DNA of 50,694 nucleotides from Eggerthia catenaformis OT 569 = DSM 20559 (GCF_000340375.1 NZ_KB446648.1:1-50694), one strand, 5' to 3'; shown: positions 1 through 9,506, numbered from the stretch's first letter. The notes: generated by a model not told the origin, from the letters alone. Translations and numbers: made by a program.

Positions 1-3000
1 AAGGTAAATGACAGGGAGTATAACAAAAACAACTTCCTTATCCACGACTATTTCTTTGCTAAGTCCATTGATAAGGTTCGTAACGGCGGCATTATCGCCT
101 TTATCACATCAAGTGGAACAATGGATAAAAAAGATGAAAGCGTAAGAAGGTATCTTGCAGCAAGAGCCGAGTTTTTAGGGGCAATCAGACTTCCGAACGA
201 CACCTTTAAGGGTGTGGCCGGAACAGAAGTAACTTCAGATATTATCTTCCTAAAGAAAAGGGACAGTATCAGAGAAAGGGATGAGGACTGGATTCACCTT
301 GCTGAAGATGAAAAGGGGTTTGTATATAATAAATACTTTGTCGATCATCCTGAACAGGTACTCGGCACAATGCGTGAAGTTTCAGGAAGATTTGGAAACA
401 CACTTGCGTGCCTGCCGAAAGAAAATGCCGACTTAAAAGAGCTTCTGACAAAAGCAAGTGAAGAAATATCCAAAGGATCAACTTATGAAGAAATAGAGCT
501 TTTAGATGATGAAATTACTTCAGTTCCTGCAACGGATGATGTCAAAAACTTTTCCTATACCGTTATTGATGGTGAAGTCTATTACAGAGAAAACTCACTT
601 TTCGTAAAGAAAGAAGTAACGGAGAAAAATAAGGAAAAGATTAAGGACTATCTTGAACTGAATACTGCCCTTAAAGATGTTATCTACAAGCAGAAAGAGG
701 ACTATTCCGATGATGAGGTAAAGAAAGCTCAAGAAAAGCTCAATGAAGTCTATGACAACTTTTCAAAGAAGCATGGCTTTATAAATAATTTAAGCAATAC
801 CAGAGCCTTAAAAGAGGATAGCAATTTCCCACTTGTTTCCTCCATAGAAATCCTTGATGAAGAAGAAAATTTTAAGGCAAAGGGCGATATTTTCAGTAAG
901 AGAACCATCACAAAGGCAAAGATAATCGACCATGTAGATACTTCTCTTGAAGCTCTTGTGCTATCTATGTCTGAAAAAGGTTATGTGGACTTTGACTATA
1001 TGGGAAGTCTTACAGGAAAAGACAGACCAACGTTGATAGAAGAATTAAGGGGAGAAATCTACTTAAATATTAGAGAAGAACAAAACTTTTATAGACCGTT
1101 ATCCTTTAACCTCGAAGATGGGGATTTACCTTTTGCCTGTGCAAATGGCAGCAATTCATATAAATATGGTTATGTAACAAAAGACGAGTACCTATCAGGA
1201 AATATCAGAGATAAGATTGCGATTGTTGACAGTTATCTATCAAAAATTAGACAAACAGAAAGAGAACTACCTCATCTTGGATATGCGGAAGATGGCAAAG
1301 AAAAAGAACTGATAAGCTATGAGATGAACCGATTGGAATACCAAAAGGCAGAGCTTACCAAAGTTTTACCAAAGGAGCTTGAAGCAAGTGAGATAAATGT
1401 TCGTCTTGGAGCAACTTGGATACCGATAAAAGATATTGAAAAGTTTATCTTTGAAACACTGAAAACTCCGGGCTGGGCAAGATGGGATATTAAGGTTAAA
1501 TTTTCAAATCTCACAAGCGAATGGAATATTGAGGGAAAAAGCAAGGACAGAGGAAATGACCTTGCTGAAATGACCTACGGTACATCAAGGGTAAATGCCT
1601 ATAAGCTGATTGAAGATGCCCTAAATTTAAAAGAAACAAAGGTATTTGACCAGATTGTAAATTCGGACGGCTCAAAAACTTCTGTGCTAAATAAAAAAGA
1701 AACGCTTCTTGCAGGACAGAAGCAGGAGCTTCTAAAAGAAGAATTTAAGAATTGGATATTTAGTGATCAGGAAAGAAGAAACAGGCTTGTAAAGCTATAT
1801 AATGAGCGTTTTAACTCCATCCGTAACAGAGAATATGACGGAAGTAACCTTTCTTTTGAGGGAATGACCACAGAAATTGATTTAAGATCTCATCAAAGAA
1901 ATGCTATTGCAAGAAGTCTGTACGGAGGAAATACGCTGCTTGCCCATGTAGTGGGAAGTGGTAAGACTTTTGAAATGGTAGCTTCCGCAATGGAAAGTAA
2001 AAGACTTGGAATGTGCAGTAAATCTCTTTTTGTCGTTCCGAATCACTTGACAGGGCAAATCGGCAGAGAGTTTATGCAGCTATATCCGTCAGCTAATATT
2101 ATGGTGGCAGATAAGAAAGATTTTGAGCCGAAAAACAGAAAAAGATTTATCGGTAAAATTGCCACAGGAGAGTATGATGCCGTTGTCATCGGGCATACGC
2201 AGTTTGAAAAAATTCCTATGAGTAAGGAATATCAGGAGAAACATATTCAGGATCAGATTGATGAAATCATTAACTATGTGGAGGAATATAAGCATGATAG
2301 AAATCAGAACTTTACAGTAAAACAGCTTGAAAAGACCAAGAAGAAACTTGAAACAAGACTTGAAAAATTAAATGATGATTTTAAGAAAGATGATGTTATT
2401 ACCTTTGAAGAACTCGGCGTAGATAAGCTATTTATCGACGAAGCACACAATTACAAAAATCTCTATCTCTACACAAAAATGAGGAATGTAGCAGGTATCG
2501 GTCAAAGTGAAGCATTTAAGTCCTCCGATATGTTTATGAAGTGTAGATATATGGATGAAATGACAAATGGTAAAGGGATAGTTTTTGCTACAGGAACGCC
2601 TGTAAGTAACTCTATGACAGAGCTTTATACCATGCAGCGTTATCTTCAGTATGAAAACCTAAAGAAAAATCACTTGGAGCATTTTGACTCTTGGGCTTCT
2701 ACTTTTGGAGAAACGCAGTCTGCTTTTGAGCTTTCTCCGGAGGGAACGGGGTATAGAGTTAAGACAAGATTTTCAAAGTTTTATAATCTGCCTGAGCTAA
2801 TGAGTATGTTTAAAGAAGTGGCTGACATTCAAACAGCGGATATGCTCAATCTTCCAACACCTGAAGCACACTATGAAGTTATTAAGACTTTGCCAAGTGA
2901 AGAACAAAAGGAAATCCTAAAGAGCCTATCTGAAAGAGCTGATGATGTCAGAAACAAAGCGGTAGAGCCTGATGAGGATAATATGCTGAAAATCACCAAT

Positions 3001-4905
3001 GACGGTAAGAAACTTGCCTTAGACCAGCGTTTAATCAATCCTCTACTACCCGATAATCCTGACAGCAAGGTCAATGTCTGCGTGAAAAATGTGTTTGCCA
3101 TTTGGGATAAGACTAAAGATGATAGGTCAACACAGCTTCTATTTTCCGATATGTCCACACCGAAAGGCGATGGAGAGTTTAATATCTATGATGATATTAG
3201 AGAAAAACTTGTTGCAATGGGAATTCCGAAACAAGAAATAGCCTTTATTCACGAAGCGAACTCAGACAAGCAGAAAGATGAACTCTTTGCAAAAGTGCGT
3301 AAGGGAGAAATTCGTATCCTCATGGGATCAACACAAAAAATGGGCGCAGGTACGAATGTGCAAAACAAGCTAATTGCACTTCATGATTTGGACGTGCCTT
3401 GGCGTCCTGCTGATTTAGAGCAGAGAGCAGGAAGAATTGTAAGACAGGGAAATGAAAATAAAGAGGTTAATATCTATCGTTATGTAACGGAGAATACCTT
3501 TGATGCGTACCTTTGGCAGACCATAGAAAATAAGCAGAAATTCATTTCACAGATTATGACTTCAAAAACTCCCGTTCGTGTTGCGGAAGATGTGGACGAA
3601 AGCTCCCTTAACTACGCTGAGATAAAGGCTCTTGCAACAGGTGATCCAAAAATCAAGGAAAAGATGGATCTGGATAATGAAGTTACAAAACTTAAAATGC
3701 TGGAAGCAAACTTCAAGTCCAATCGTTACAGGTTAGAGGATAAGGTCGCAAAAAACTATCCGGAAGAAATCGCAAGGACGGAAAAACTCATTGAAGCTGT
3801 AAAGAAAGATATGGCAAATGTAGAACCTAAAGCAGAGGGTGAGGAAAAGTTTACTTCGATTACCATAAAAGACGAGAGAATATTTGATAAAAAGATTGCA
3901 GGAGAAAAGCTACTTGAAGCTATCAAGACCGTAAAAATCAATGAAAGTAAGATGATAGGCAAGTATAGAAATATGGATTTAGAGGTCAGTTATAACTTCT
4001 TTACCAATGAGCATAATTTCAGCTTAAATGGTGCTGCAAAGCATTCAGGAGAGCTTGGCACAAGTGCAGACGGTAATATCATAAGACTGGATAATGCCAT
4101 TGAGAAAATGCCTGAGAAATTAAATAGACTTGAAGAAAAACTTATCAGCACAAAGGAACAACTGGAAAATGCCAAAGAAGAATTAAAAAAGCCTTTTGAA
4201 AAAGCCGATGAGCTGAAAGGTAAGGTATTAAGACTTGCAGAACTGAATAAGCTCCTTGATATGGGAGAAGTGGAAGAAAAGAGAAATGATAATCCGCTTA
4301 TAGAAGATATAAAAAGAGCAATCATTGACTTCTGTAATAGAGAGTACGAAGAAAATCATAGCTATGATGAATTTAATACCTTGTACCCTGATTTGAAGCA
4401 TATAGGCATCGCCTATACCAATACACCCGATGAAAGGCATGGTATTCAGTATGAACTGAATTTAGAGGATAAGACATGGACTCAGTATATTGATGACACG
4501 CCAATCAAAACAGAGAGCTTTGATTACGAAAATAAGAGAGAAAAAGAAGCTCTAAAGAATATGAAAAATGAAATAGAAATGTCCTCTTTTAGTGATTTAG
4601 TTTATGTTGATTCCGAAGATTTAAGAGCAGCAATGGGACTCGATATTGATGATGAAGGAAACTTCTATGATCCACTTGCAAAAGACCTCGATAATGACGG
4701 TATTCCGGATAGATATGATAATGACTTTAAGGACAGTGATTATTTTGAGTCAACCTATGATGTGGAGGACAATTTTCATATCAAAGAAGAAAACACACAA
4801 AAATCAGAGGATAAGCCGTCTATTTTAGATCAGATAAGAGCCTATCAAAATGAAAGTAAAACAGAAGAAAAGCAAAAAACAAAAGAACAGGAAATTTTAA
4901 GATAA
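1..4905 (+). CDS. Giant ICE methylase-helicase (SNF2/DEAH type), 5' end outside window
   Basis: The frame is open from base 1. The residues before the first in-window Met (NDREYNKNNF, then GGIIAFITSSGTMDK) are the end of an N6-adenine methylase domain, so this is the C-terminal ~1,630 residues of a larger protein and the ATG at 121 is internal. The helicase part shows a P-loop (HVVGSGKT, near 4 kb before the end at ~1950), a DEAH box (FIDEAHNYKN, ~2440), GTPVSNS (~2600), and C-terminal motifs TQKMGAGTN and QRAGRIVRQGN (~3330-3450). A coiled-coil, Lys/Glu-rich tail follows. Near the end is an Asp-rich loop (DLDNDGIPDRYDND) resembling a calcium-binding repeat. The family is a conserved ICE backbone protein thought to handle or protect transferred DNA; its exact role is unproven. 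It is followed 42 bp later by the SSB-like gene. Confidence 0.9.
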   Translation, partial: KVNDREYNKNNFLIHDYFFAKSIDKVRNGGIIAFITSSGTMDKKDESVRRYLAARAEFLGAIRLPNDTFKGVAGTEVTSDIIFLKKRDSIRERDEDWIHLAEDEKGFVYNKYFVDHPEQVLGTMREVSGRFGNTLACLPKENADLKELLTKASEEISKGSTYEEIELLDDEITSVPATDDVKNFSYTVIDGEVYYRENSLFVKKEVTEKNKEKIKDYLELNTALKDVIYKQKEDYSDDEVKKAQEKLNEVYDNFSKKHGFINNLSNTRALKEDSNFPLVSSIEILDEEENFKAKGDIFSKRTITKAKIIDHVDTSLEALVLSMSEKGYVDFDYMGSLTGKDRPTLIEELRGEIYLNIREEQNFYRPLSFNLEDGDLPFACANGSNSYKYGYVTKDEYLSGNIRDKIAIVDSYLSKIRQTERELPHLGYAEDGKEKELISYEMNRLEYQKAELTKVLPKELEASEINVRLGATWIPIKDIEKFIFETLKTPGWARWDIKVKFSNLTSEWNIEGKSKDRGNDLAEMTYGTSRVNAYKLIEDALNLKETKVFDQIVNSDGSKTSVLNKKETLLAGQKQELLKEEFKNWIFSDQERRNRLVKLYNERFNSIRNREYDGSNLSFEGMTTEIDLRSHQRNAIARSLYGGNTLLAHVVGSGKTFEMVASAMESKRLGMCSKSLFVVPNHLTGQIGREFMQLYPSANIMVADKKDFEPKNRKRFIGKIATGEYDAVVIGHTQFEKIPMSKEYQEKHIQDQIDEIINYVEEYKHDRNQNFTVKQLEKTKKKLETRLEKLNDDFKKDDVITFEELGVDKLFIDEAHNYKNLYLYTKMRNVAGIGQSEAFKSSDMFMKCRYMDEMTNGKGIVFATGTPVSNSMTELYTMQRYLQYENLKKNHLEHFDSWASTFGETQSAFELSPEGTGYRVKTRFSKFYNLPELMSMFKEVADIQTADMLNLPTPEAHYEVIKTLPSEEQKEILKSLSERADDVRNKAVEPDEDNMLKITNDGKKLALDQRLINPLLPDNPDSKVNVCVKNVFAIWDKTKDDRSTQLLFSDMSTPKGDGEFNIYDDIREKLVAMGIPKQEIAFIHEANSDKQKDELFAKVRKGEIRILMGSTQKMGAGTNVQNKLIALHDLDVPWRPADLEQRAGRIVRQGNENKEVNIYRYVTENTFDAYLWQTIENKQKFISQIMTSKTPVRVAEDVDESSLNYAEIKALATGDPKIKEKMDLDNEVTKLKMLEANFKSNRYRLEDKVAKNYPEEIARTEKLIEAVKKDMANVEPKAEGEEKFTSITIKDERIFDKKIAGEKLLEAIKTVKINESKMIGKYRNMDLEVSYNFFTNEHNFSLNGAAKHSGELGTSADGNIIRLDNAIEKMPEKLNRLEEKLISTKEQLENAKEELKKPFEKADELKGKVLRLAELNKLLDMGEVEEKRNDNPLIEDIKRAIIDFCNREYEENHSYDEFNTLYPDLKHIGIAYTNTPDERHGIQYELNLEDKTWTQYIDDTPIKTESFDYENKREKEALKNMKNEIEMSSFSDLVYVDSEDLRAAMGLDIDDEGNFYDPLAKDLDNDGIPDRYDNDFKDSDYFESTYDVEDNFHIKEENTQKSEDKPSILDQIRAYQNESKTEEKQKTKEQEILR

Positions 4906-4947
4906 GGGGAGGGCAATCTCCCTTTTGCCATGAAAGGAGATAAAAAC

Positions 4948-5607
4948 ATGGATTACAAAGCAATGAGAAATCAAATAGAAGATATGGTAAATGATAACCA
5001 CAAGGACTTTGTAAAGGCGATTATAAGCATGGAAAAAGGCATCAATGATGAAAGTGCTTTGGACAAGCTATATGACGCTTATATGGACAATGACACCGTT
5101 AATTTGCTACATGAGGAATTTGACTATATGATTGAAGAATTAAGAGAACAGGGGCAGATAAAAGACCTGCCTTATGTACAGACAGAAAAAGATAACCTTG
5201 TCAATATCGTTGGAAATATTGTAGGAAAGGTCGATATAGTTGAAAGGGAGAATAAGAACGGAGAAACCTTTAAGGTGGCGAATTTCTCCGTTGTTTCAAA
5301 AAATGATGAAGGAGATAAAGTATATCATAATTGCTCTGCATACGGAGAAAAGAGTGATATTCCAAAGGACTTTAAGCAGGGAGATTTTGTTAAGCTTTTT
5401 GGACAAATCAGAACTTCTGTTGATGACAACGGTAAAGAACATACCAACATCAGGGTACTTTCTTCAAAACTGTTAAAGGCAAAAGAACAGATGAAAGGGC
5501 AAGAAGAAAAGAAAGAGTCTGTACTTGGAGCTATCAAAAAATATCAGGCTGAAGATAAGGAAAAGCCTAAAGAAAAGAAAGAAACATCAAAAGAAGCTGA
5601 GAGATAA
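4948..5607 (+). CDS. SSB-like OB-fold protein of ICE backbone
   Basis: A 219-residue protein. The N-terminal ~65 residues are helical and acidic. A single OB-fold follows (about residues 65-160: VNIVGNIVGKV, FKVANFSVVSK, FKQGDFVKLFGQI, TNIRVLSSKLL), as in single-stranded-DNA-binding proteins. The Lys/Glu-rich C-terminal tail lacks the usual DDDIPF tip of housekeeping SSB. I chose ATG 4948 because AAAGGAG (4933-4939) lies 8 bases upstream; an ATG at 4930 overlaps that Shine-Dalgarno. It is likely co-transcribed with the helicase and presumably coats transferred single strands (inference). A strong terminator follows. Confidence 0.85.
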   Translation: MDYKAMRNQIEDMVNDNHKDFVKAIISMEKGINDESALDKLYDAYMDNDTVNLLHEEFDYMIEELREQGQIKDLPYVQTEKDNLVNIVGNIVGKVDIVERENKNGETFKVANFSVVSKNDEGDKVYHNCSAYGEKSDIPKDFKQGDFVKLFGQIRTSVDDNGKEHTNIRVLSSKLLKAKEQMKGQEEKKESVLGAIKKYQAEDKEKPKEKKETSKEAER

Positions 5608-5614
5608 ACTTATG

Positions 5615-5650
5615 GTCGGTGTGGTCTTGGGACTGCACCGACTCTTTTTT
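5615..5650 (+). terminator. Rho-independent terminator after SSB-like gene
   Basis: A perfect 7-bp stem GTCGGTG (5615-5621) / CACCGAC (5636-5642) is followed by TCTTTTTT. It ends the plus-strand backbone operon just before the convergent relaxase gene. Confidence 0.85.
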
Positions 5651-5674
5651 ATTTGCGAAAAAAGGAGATAAAGA

Positions 5675-7006
5675 TTATCTCTCCATCTCCTTATCCATAT
5701 AAATTCCGTAATTTTTTCGTATCTTATAAAGCTCGTCCATAGTGGATTTTGAGGAAGAATACTCTTGCATAAGGCTATTCTTTTTTTCTTGTAATTTATC
5801 AAACTCAGCTAAAATATCCTTTGAATTTGGGAGCTTGGAATAAGATTTTTTAAGCTCTGAGAGAGCATTTTCATATAGGGTAATCTGAGCTTTATATTCT
5901 TCAAAAAATGCCTTGTCAGACGGATTAGCAGTATATTCCTTGTAGCACGCTCTGTATTTTTTAACGGTATGAACTTGCTCCATAGTGGTGGAAAGCTTCT
6001 GCATTTCCTTATCAATAGCCTTGATTTTCTCTTGTATATTTTGCCTTTCATCTGCTGCTTTTTGAATATACTCGTCAAGCTGTTTAACGGATTTAATGCC
6101 ATGTTCTCTGATATAAATAACAGACTCAGCCATTGTATGAAGGTTATGTTTGGTTGCCCAATATTCGTAGCCTTTGCTTTCCTTTACCTTTGCATTGGAG
6201 TTCATGTCAATAACATTGCCGATGCGTTTTTTGACGGCGGGAGTCTTGATAAACTCTCTTTTTGCAATTCGTTCTTTTAATCTTTCTTCGGTATAATCTT
6301 CTCCGATTGTTTTAGTCCTTGTAAATCTTGCCTTATTTTTTGGCTTAAAAGCAATGTGCTTACCGTATTTGATTTCATAGCCAAGATCAGCCATCTTCTT
6401 TAAAAATTCTTCCCAATCCTTAGACTGTTTTATCAAACGATCAATGTCAAATTGAAGTTTACTTTTCCAAGAAGTACCTTTCTTAGATTGCTCATTTTCA
6501 TACCATGACTTACCCTTTGTTTTGTACTTTCTCTTATAGCTCTCGTAGAACTCATCAATCACAGATAGGTTGTTTTCTTTGCATAGCTTGTCGCTCTGAT
6601 AACGGATTTGATGATAGCTTTTCTTATTAGACTGGTAGCATCTACCCGTTACCATATTTACATTGTTGAATATGATGTGATTATGAATATGTCCTTTGTC
6701 TATGTGAGTAGATAAGACAAATTCATACTCATTTTTTAATATCTTTTTACACAGCTCCATGCCAATCTGGTGTGCTATTTCAGGCGTAGTTTCTCCCGGT
6801 AAAAAGGATTGAATAAGATGCCTTGCAAGAACATTTCCCTTTGTTCCTGCATCATTTCGTGTCCTTAAAAATTGTGTATGGGCAGTTTCCTGATGGCATT
6901 TATGAGTGCTGACTAAAATCTGCTCATCTGTTTTATCTCCATTTACAATGTAGTCGATAGCAAGATTAAGAGTCGATTTTATTGGGTGTATTTTTGTAAT
7001 AGCCAT
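5675..7006 (-). CDS. MobA/VirD2-type relaxase (element 1)
   Basis: A 443-residue relaxase that should nick oriT and stay covalently bound to the transferred strand. The N-terminal domain starts MAITKIHPIKSTL with a candidate catalytic Tyr at ~19 (AIDYI). The metal-binding HUH-type motif HIDKGHIHNHIIF is at ~100-112. The C-terminal half is Lys/Glu-rich and coiled-coil. Length and layout match intact family members. The start lies 2 bases after the mobC stop, so the two are co-translated. It is clearly homologous to the second relaxase at 32510-33853 (same N-terminus and HUH motif), but the two diverge enough to be independent elements' copies. Confidence 0.92.
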   Translation of the reverse strand: MAITKIHPIKSTLNLAIDYIVNGDKTDEQILVSTHKCHQETAHTQFLRTRNDAGTKGNVLARHLIQSFLPGETTPEIAHQIGMELCKKILKNEYEFVLSTHIDKGHIHNHIIFNNVNMVTGRCYQSNKKSYHQIRYQSDKLCKENNLSVIDEFYESYKRKYKTKGKSWYENEQSKKGTSWKSKLQFDIDRLIKQSKDWEEFLKKMADLGYEIKYGKHIAFKPKNKARFTRTKTIGEDYTEERLKERIAKREFIKTPAVKKRIGNVIDMNSNAKVKESKGYEYWATKHNLHTMAESVIYIREHGIKSVKQLDEYIQKAADERQNIQEKIKAIDKEMQKLSTTMEQVHTVKKYRACYKEYTANPSDKAFFEEYKAQITLYENALSELKKSYSKLPNSKDILAEFDKLQEKKNSLMQEYSSSKSTMDELYKIRKNYGIYMDKEMER

Positions 7007-7008
7007 TA

Positions 7009-7365
7009 TTATTCACCTTCCGTTTCAGATGTTCTCTTCAGAAGTAGTGAATGAATTTGCCACAGCTCTTTTGAGAAATGTTCAATCTCTTTTTTTATAT
7101 CACCTATGTCCTCTTTGTAGATTACACCTGTCGAATTTACTCGCTTTGCAATCTGATTGATGTTGTTTGTGGCATTAGAAAGTAAGCCTTGTAAATCTCT
7201 GAAAGGCTCTAAATCCACTTGATAAATTTCCTTTTCCAAAACGCATTTGCGGATGAAATGGCTCATGTTTCTACACTTCGCAAGTCTTTTTTTCTCTTCA
7301 AAAAGAGCCTTTTCTTCTTCAGTTAGTTTAATTTCAAGTCTTTCGTTTCTTATTCTATTTGCCAT
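7009..7365 (-). CDS. MobC-like relaxosome protein (element 1)
   Basis: A 118-residue protein. The N-terminus is ribbon-helix-helix-like (RLEIKLTEEEKALFEEKKR) and is followed by the MobC signature NATNNINQIAKRVN. Members bind oriT and help the relaxase melt and nick it. AAAGGAGG lies 8 bases before ATG 7365. The oriT-like region is directly upstream and the relaxase directly downstream. The paralog at 32220 has the same INQIAKRAN motif. Confidence 0.9.
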   Translation of the reverse strand: MANRIRNERLEIKLTEEEKALFEEKKRLAKCRNMSHFIRKCVLEKEIYQVDLEPFRDLQGLLSNATNNINQIAKRVNSTGVIYKEDIGDIKKEIEHFSKELWQIHSLLLKRTSETEGE

Positions 7366-7390
7366 AGTTAGTTCCTCCTTTGAATGTATT

Positions 7391-7503
7391 TCGGGGTCTT
7401 AGGGTTCTCCCTAACAAGCTAAAAATTGATAAAAAAAGAAGCAGATCCCCAAGGGCTGCTTCGTCAATTTTCCGTAAGTGTCCGTACACTTACTGTGCTT
7501 GCT
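7391..7503 (-). other. Candidate oriT of element 1
   Basis: Intergenic DNA just upstream of mobC, read on the minus strand. It has GAGCAAGCA; an inverted repeat with 7-bp arms (GTAAGTG 7474-7480 / CACTTAC 7487-7493); a hairpin GAAGCAG/CTGCTTC (7438-7462) followed by seven T; then GCTTGTTAGGG and GGGAGAACCCTAAGACCCC. The same order of parts occurs at 32095-32195 and 37960-38060, which supports an origin or relaxosome site. The nick position cannot be read from sequence. The hairpin plus T-run could also act as a terminator. Confidence 0.6.
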
Positions 7504-7637
7504 CATATACTAATAGTATAAGAACAGCGTTAAGCAAGTTTTGAATTTGTAACTATATTATAACAAATAATCGTGGGCTATTCTATATAAAGATTGCCAA
7601 AATACAGATAATGATTGAGGTTACAGAACTGTTAATA
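7504..7637. other. Short AT-rich intergenic stretch, nothing recognised
   Basis: Lies between the oriT-like region and the AraC gene stop. No open frame with a ribosome binding site and no strong hairpin were seen. It may mark the join between mobilisation backbone and cargo. Confidence 0.4.
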
Positions 7638-8630
7638 TCATAAATGGTTTTTAGAAGTTGAAATTGTAGAACTAATGCTGTGAAAATTAGAATTATCTTT
7701 TCTATATTCACGTGGCGTGCATCCCACATGTTGTTTGAAAATATAGGTAAAACTGCTTTGATGAGAATAGCCTACGGTTGTAGCAATCTGTTGAATAGAT
7801 AAATCATTTTCTAATAATAATCTTTTTGCTTTATCTATCCTGTAGTTCATAATAAATTCTACAATGGTGCATCCATATATAGAATGAAACATTTCCGACA
7901 GTTTAGATTTGCTCATATTGCACATGCGTGCATACATTTGAATGTTCGTTGGATTGGAAAAGTTTTGTTCTAAATAGTGACCAAGACGATGAAGTGCTTC
8001 TGAATCTTCTTTGTCTATAACATTGTGAACAGCATTGCTTTTCCAAGATAAAAATGCTGCGATTATTTCTAATATTTTAGCCTCATAGAATAATTCCGAG
8101 ATTTCTGATGTTGGTGTGTATGTGGCAATATCATCAAGTATTGTTGAGATTTTTGGTATAAATAGGTCTGTACCAATTCGAGGGACTATTTCTGAAAGTG
8201 AAGAAAAGTCTTGATGAAATATTTTTGGAAGGTATTCTTCGTAATATTCAGGGAAAATTGAAACTCCAACACTGTCTAACCAAATCCCAGCAGGAATTGT
8301 ATATTCATGCTCGCCATTATCAAGGTAATAACCAATAAGTTGATTTTTTTGATTACAAGAATTTTTTTTTATTGCTCTTGCAACATAAAATGAACTTTGG
8401 GAAAGTACCAACATTTTAGGGTGATAATATCTGTAATGCATTTCATTATAAAAACAAAGATGGTAAATATTTATAGAACAAAATGCATTTACAGGGTATG
8501 TCCATAGATATCCTTCGCCAGTACTATCTTTTGGCACCATGGTAAAACCACCACTGGGTTTGATACCAGATTTATCAGGATTTAGATTTAGTTGAGAAAA
8601 TAAACCGGAATAAAATTTATCAGCATACAT
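7638..8630 (-). CDS. AraC-family transcriptional regulator of the ECF/ABC cargo
   Basis: A 330-residue protein. Residues ~1-200 are a sensor domain without a clear family match. Residues ~215-320 are the double helix-turn-helix AraC domain (LGHYLEQNFSNP, MCNMSKSKLSEMFHSIYG, LSIQQIATTVGYSHQSSFTYIFKQHVGCTPREYRK). It is divergent from the MptD-EcfT-EcfA operon with about 265 bp between them, the usual layout for an activator of the neighbouring operon. Direct repeats TGTCCAAA sit next to its start. By analogy with YbtA, an AraC activator of siderophore uptake genes, it may sense the transported ligand (inference). Confidence 0.88.
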   Translation of the reverse strand: MYADKFYSGLFSQLNLNPDKSGIKPSGGFTMVPKDSTGEGYLWTYPVNAFCSINIYHLCFYNEMHYRYYHPKMLVLSQSSFYVARAIKKNSCNQKNQLIGYYLDNGEHEYTIPAGIWLDSVGVSIFPEYYEEYLPKIFHQDFSSLSEIVPRIGTDLFIPKISTILDDIATYTPTSEISELFYEAKILEIIAAFLSWKSNAVHNVIDKEDSEALHRLGHYLEQNFSNPTNIQMYARMCNMSKSKLSEMFHSIYGCTIVEFIMNYRIDKAKRLLLENDLSIQQIATTVGYSHQSSFTYIFKQHVGCTPREYRKDNSNFHSISSTISTSKNHL

Positions 8631-8653
8631 TTGCGGCGCTCCTTTTTATAAAA

Positions 8654-8682
8654 TGTCCAAAATTTTTAGTATAATGTCCAAA
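8654..8682. promoter_or_regulatory. Candidate AraC operator: two direct repeats 21 bp apart
   Basis: TGTCCAAA occurs at 8654-8661 and again at 8675-8682, in the same orientation and exactly two helical turns apart, as expected for AraC-type half-sites. It lies 24-52 bp upstream of the AraC start, so autoregulation is likely. A TATAAT (8670-8675) sits between the copies on the plus strand. Confidence 0.5.
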
Positions 8683-8735
8683 CAAAATTTGGAGATATTG
8701 CAAAGGATAACTTTGAATATTATACTAAATATATT

Positions 8736-8753
8736 AGTTAGCTAGGTCTAACT
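8736..8753. promoter_or_regulatory. Palindrome in MptD promoter region
   Basis: AGTTAG-CTAGGT-CTAACT, with perfect 6-bp arms, lies just before a TATATTATA stretch (8758-8768) that could be the -10 of the MptD operon. A repressor or metal-dependent regulator could bind here. A similar palindrome is found in the TetR promoter of the second cargo (31995-32012). Confidence 0.4.
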
Positions 8754-8894
8754 TTTTGTATATATTATATGCTGAACCACAAGGAAAATCAAGTAAAATG
8801 AGTTTATAAATTAATAATATGTATTGGATAAAATACTAAATGATGTTTCTTGAGTATCAAGCGTAAATATAAAAAATTAAGGAGGATGTATTAC

Positions 8895-9506
8895 ATGACA
8901 GATAAGAAAGGTTCGAATCCAAACAGATTAAATGGTAAAGATTTAATCAATGCTGGGATTTTTTCAGCGATTTATGTGGTTATTATTATTGCAGTCGCAT
9001 GCACTTTGGGACTGATTCCAATTGGTTTTTTACTTCTCACTTTTGTTGTCCCATTTATAGAAGGTATTCCAATGATGCTTTATTTTACAAAAATAAGAAA
9101 ATTTGGAATGCTAATGATTTTGCAGACTGTAATTGGAATAGCCATGATTTTAACGGGAATGGGATATGATCTCTTGATTTGGGCAATCATAACAGGAGCT
9201 ATTGGGGAACTTATTTTAAAAGTTTCTAAATATCAAAAGAGTATGGGTTGCGTTCTTGCGTATGCAGTATCGAGTATATGTATTGCAGGAAATTATGTAC
9301 ATTGGCTCACAGCGAGTCAGGAATGGTTAAAGAATAAGGCAGCTAGCTATGGAGAAACATTTATGTATTCTGTTTATGGATGGTTTCATAGTAACTGGTG
9401 GTTATTCCCTCTTTTAATTGTCTCATGCTTTGTTGGTGGTTTTCTTGGCGGGCTGATTGGTCGTAAAGTTTTGAGGAAACATTTTGAAAGAAGTGGGTTG
9501 ATATAA
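8895..9506 (+). CDS. MptD-family ECF transporter S component (cargo 1)
   Basis: A 203-residue integral membrane protein with about five or six hydrophobic helices (e.g. AGIFSAIYVVIIIAVACTLG; LLIVSCFVGGFLGGLIGRK). It matches the MptD/Trep_Strep group of putative substrate-binding (S) components of energy-coupling factor importers. It ends in the family-like basic tail GRKVLRKHFERSGLI. I chose ATG 8895, which has GGAGG at 8881-8885; ATG 8850 and 8886 are too far from or too near to it. It overlaps ecfT by one base. The substrate is unknown. It is homologous to the protein at 30624-31217, sharing the tail pattern G-K/R-x-x-K-x-F-E-x-x-G-I. Confidence 0.85.
   Translation: MTDKKGSNPNRLNGKDLINAGIFSAIYVVIIIAVACTLGLIPIGFLLLTFVVPFIEGIPMMLYFTKIRKFGMLMILQTVIGIAMILTGMGYDLLIWAIITGAIGELILKVSKYQKSMGCVLAYAVSSICIAGNYVHWLTASQEWLKNKAASYGETFMYSVYGWFHSNWWLFPLLIVSCFVGGFLGGLIGRKVLRKHFERSGLI

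Noticed and set aside
7431-7462. Simple terminator upstream of mobC
   Set aside because: The hairpin plus T-run fits a terminator, but the same place in two other loci holds a stem within an oriT-like array, so I list it as part of that structure.
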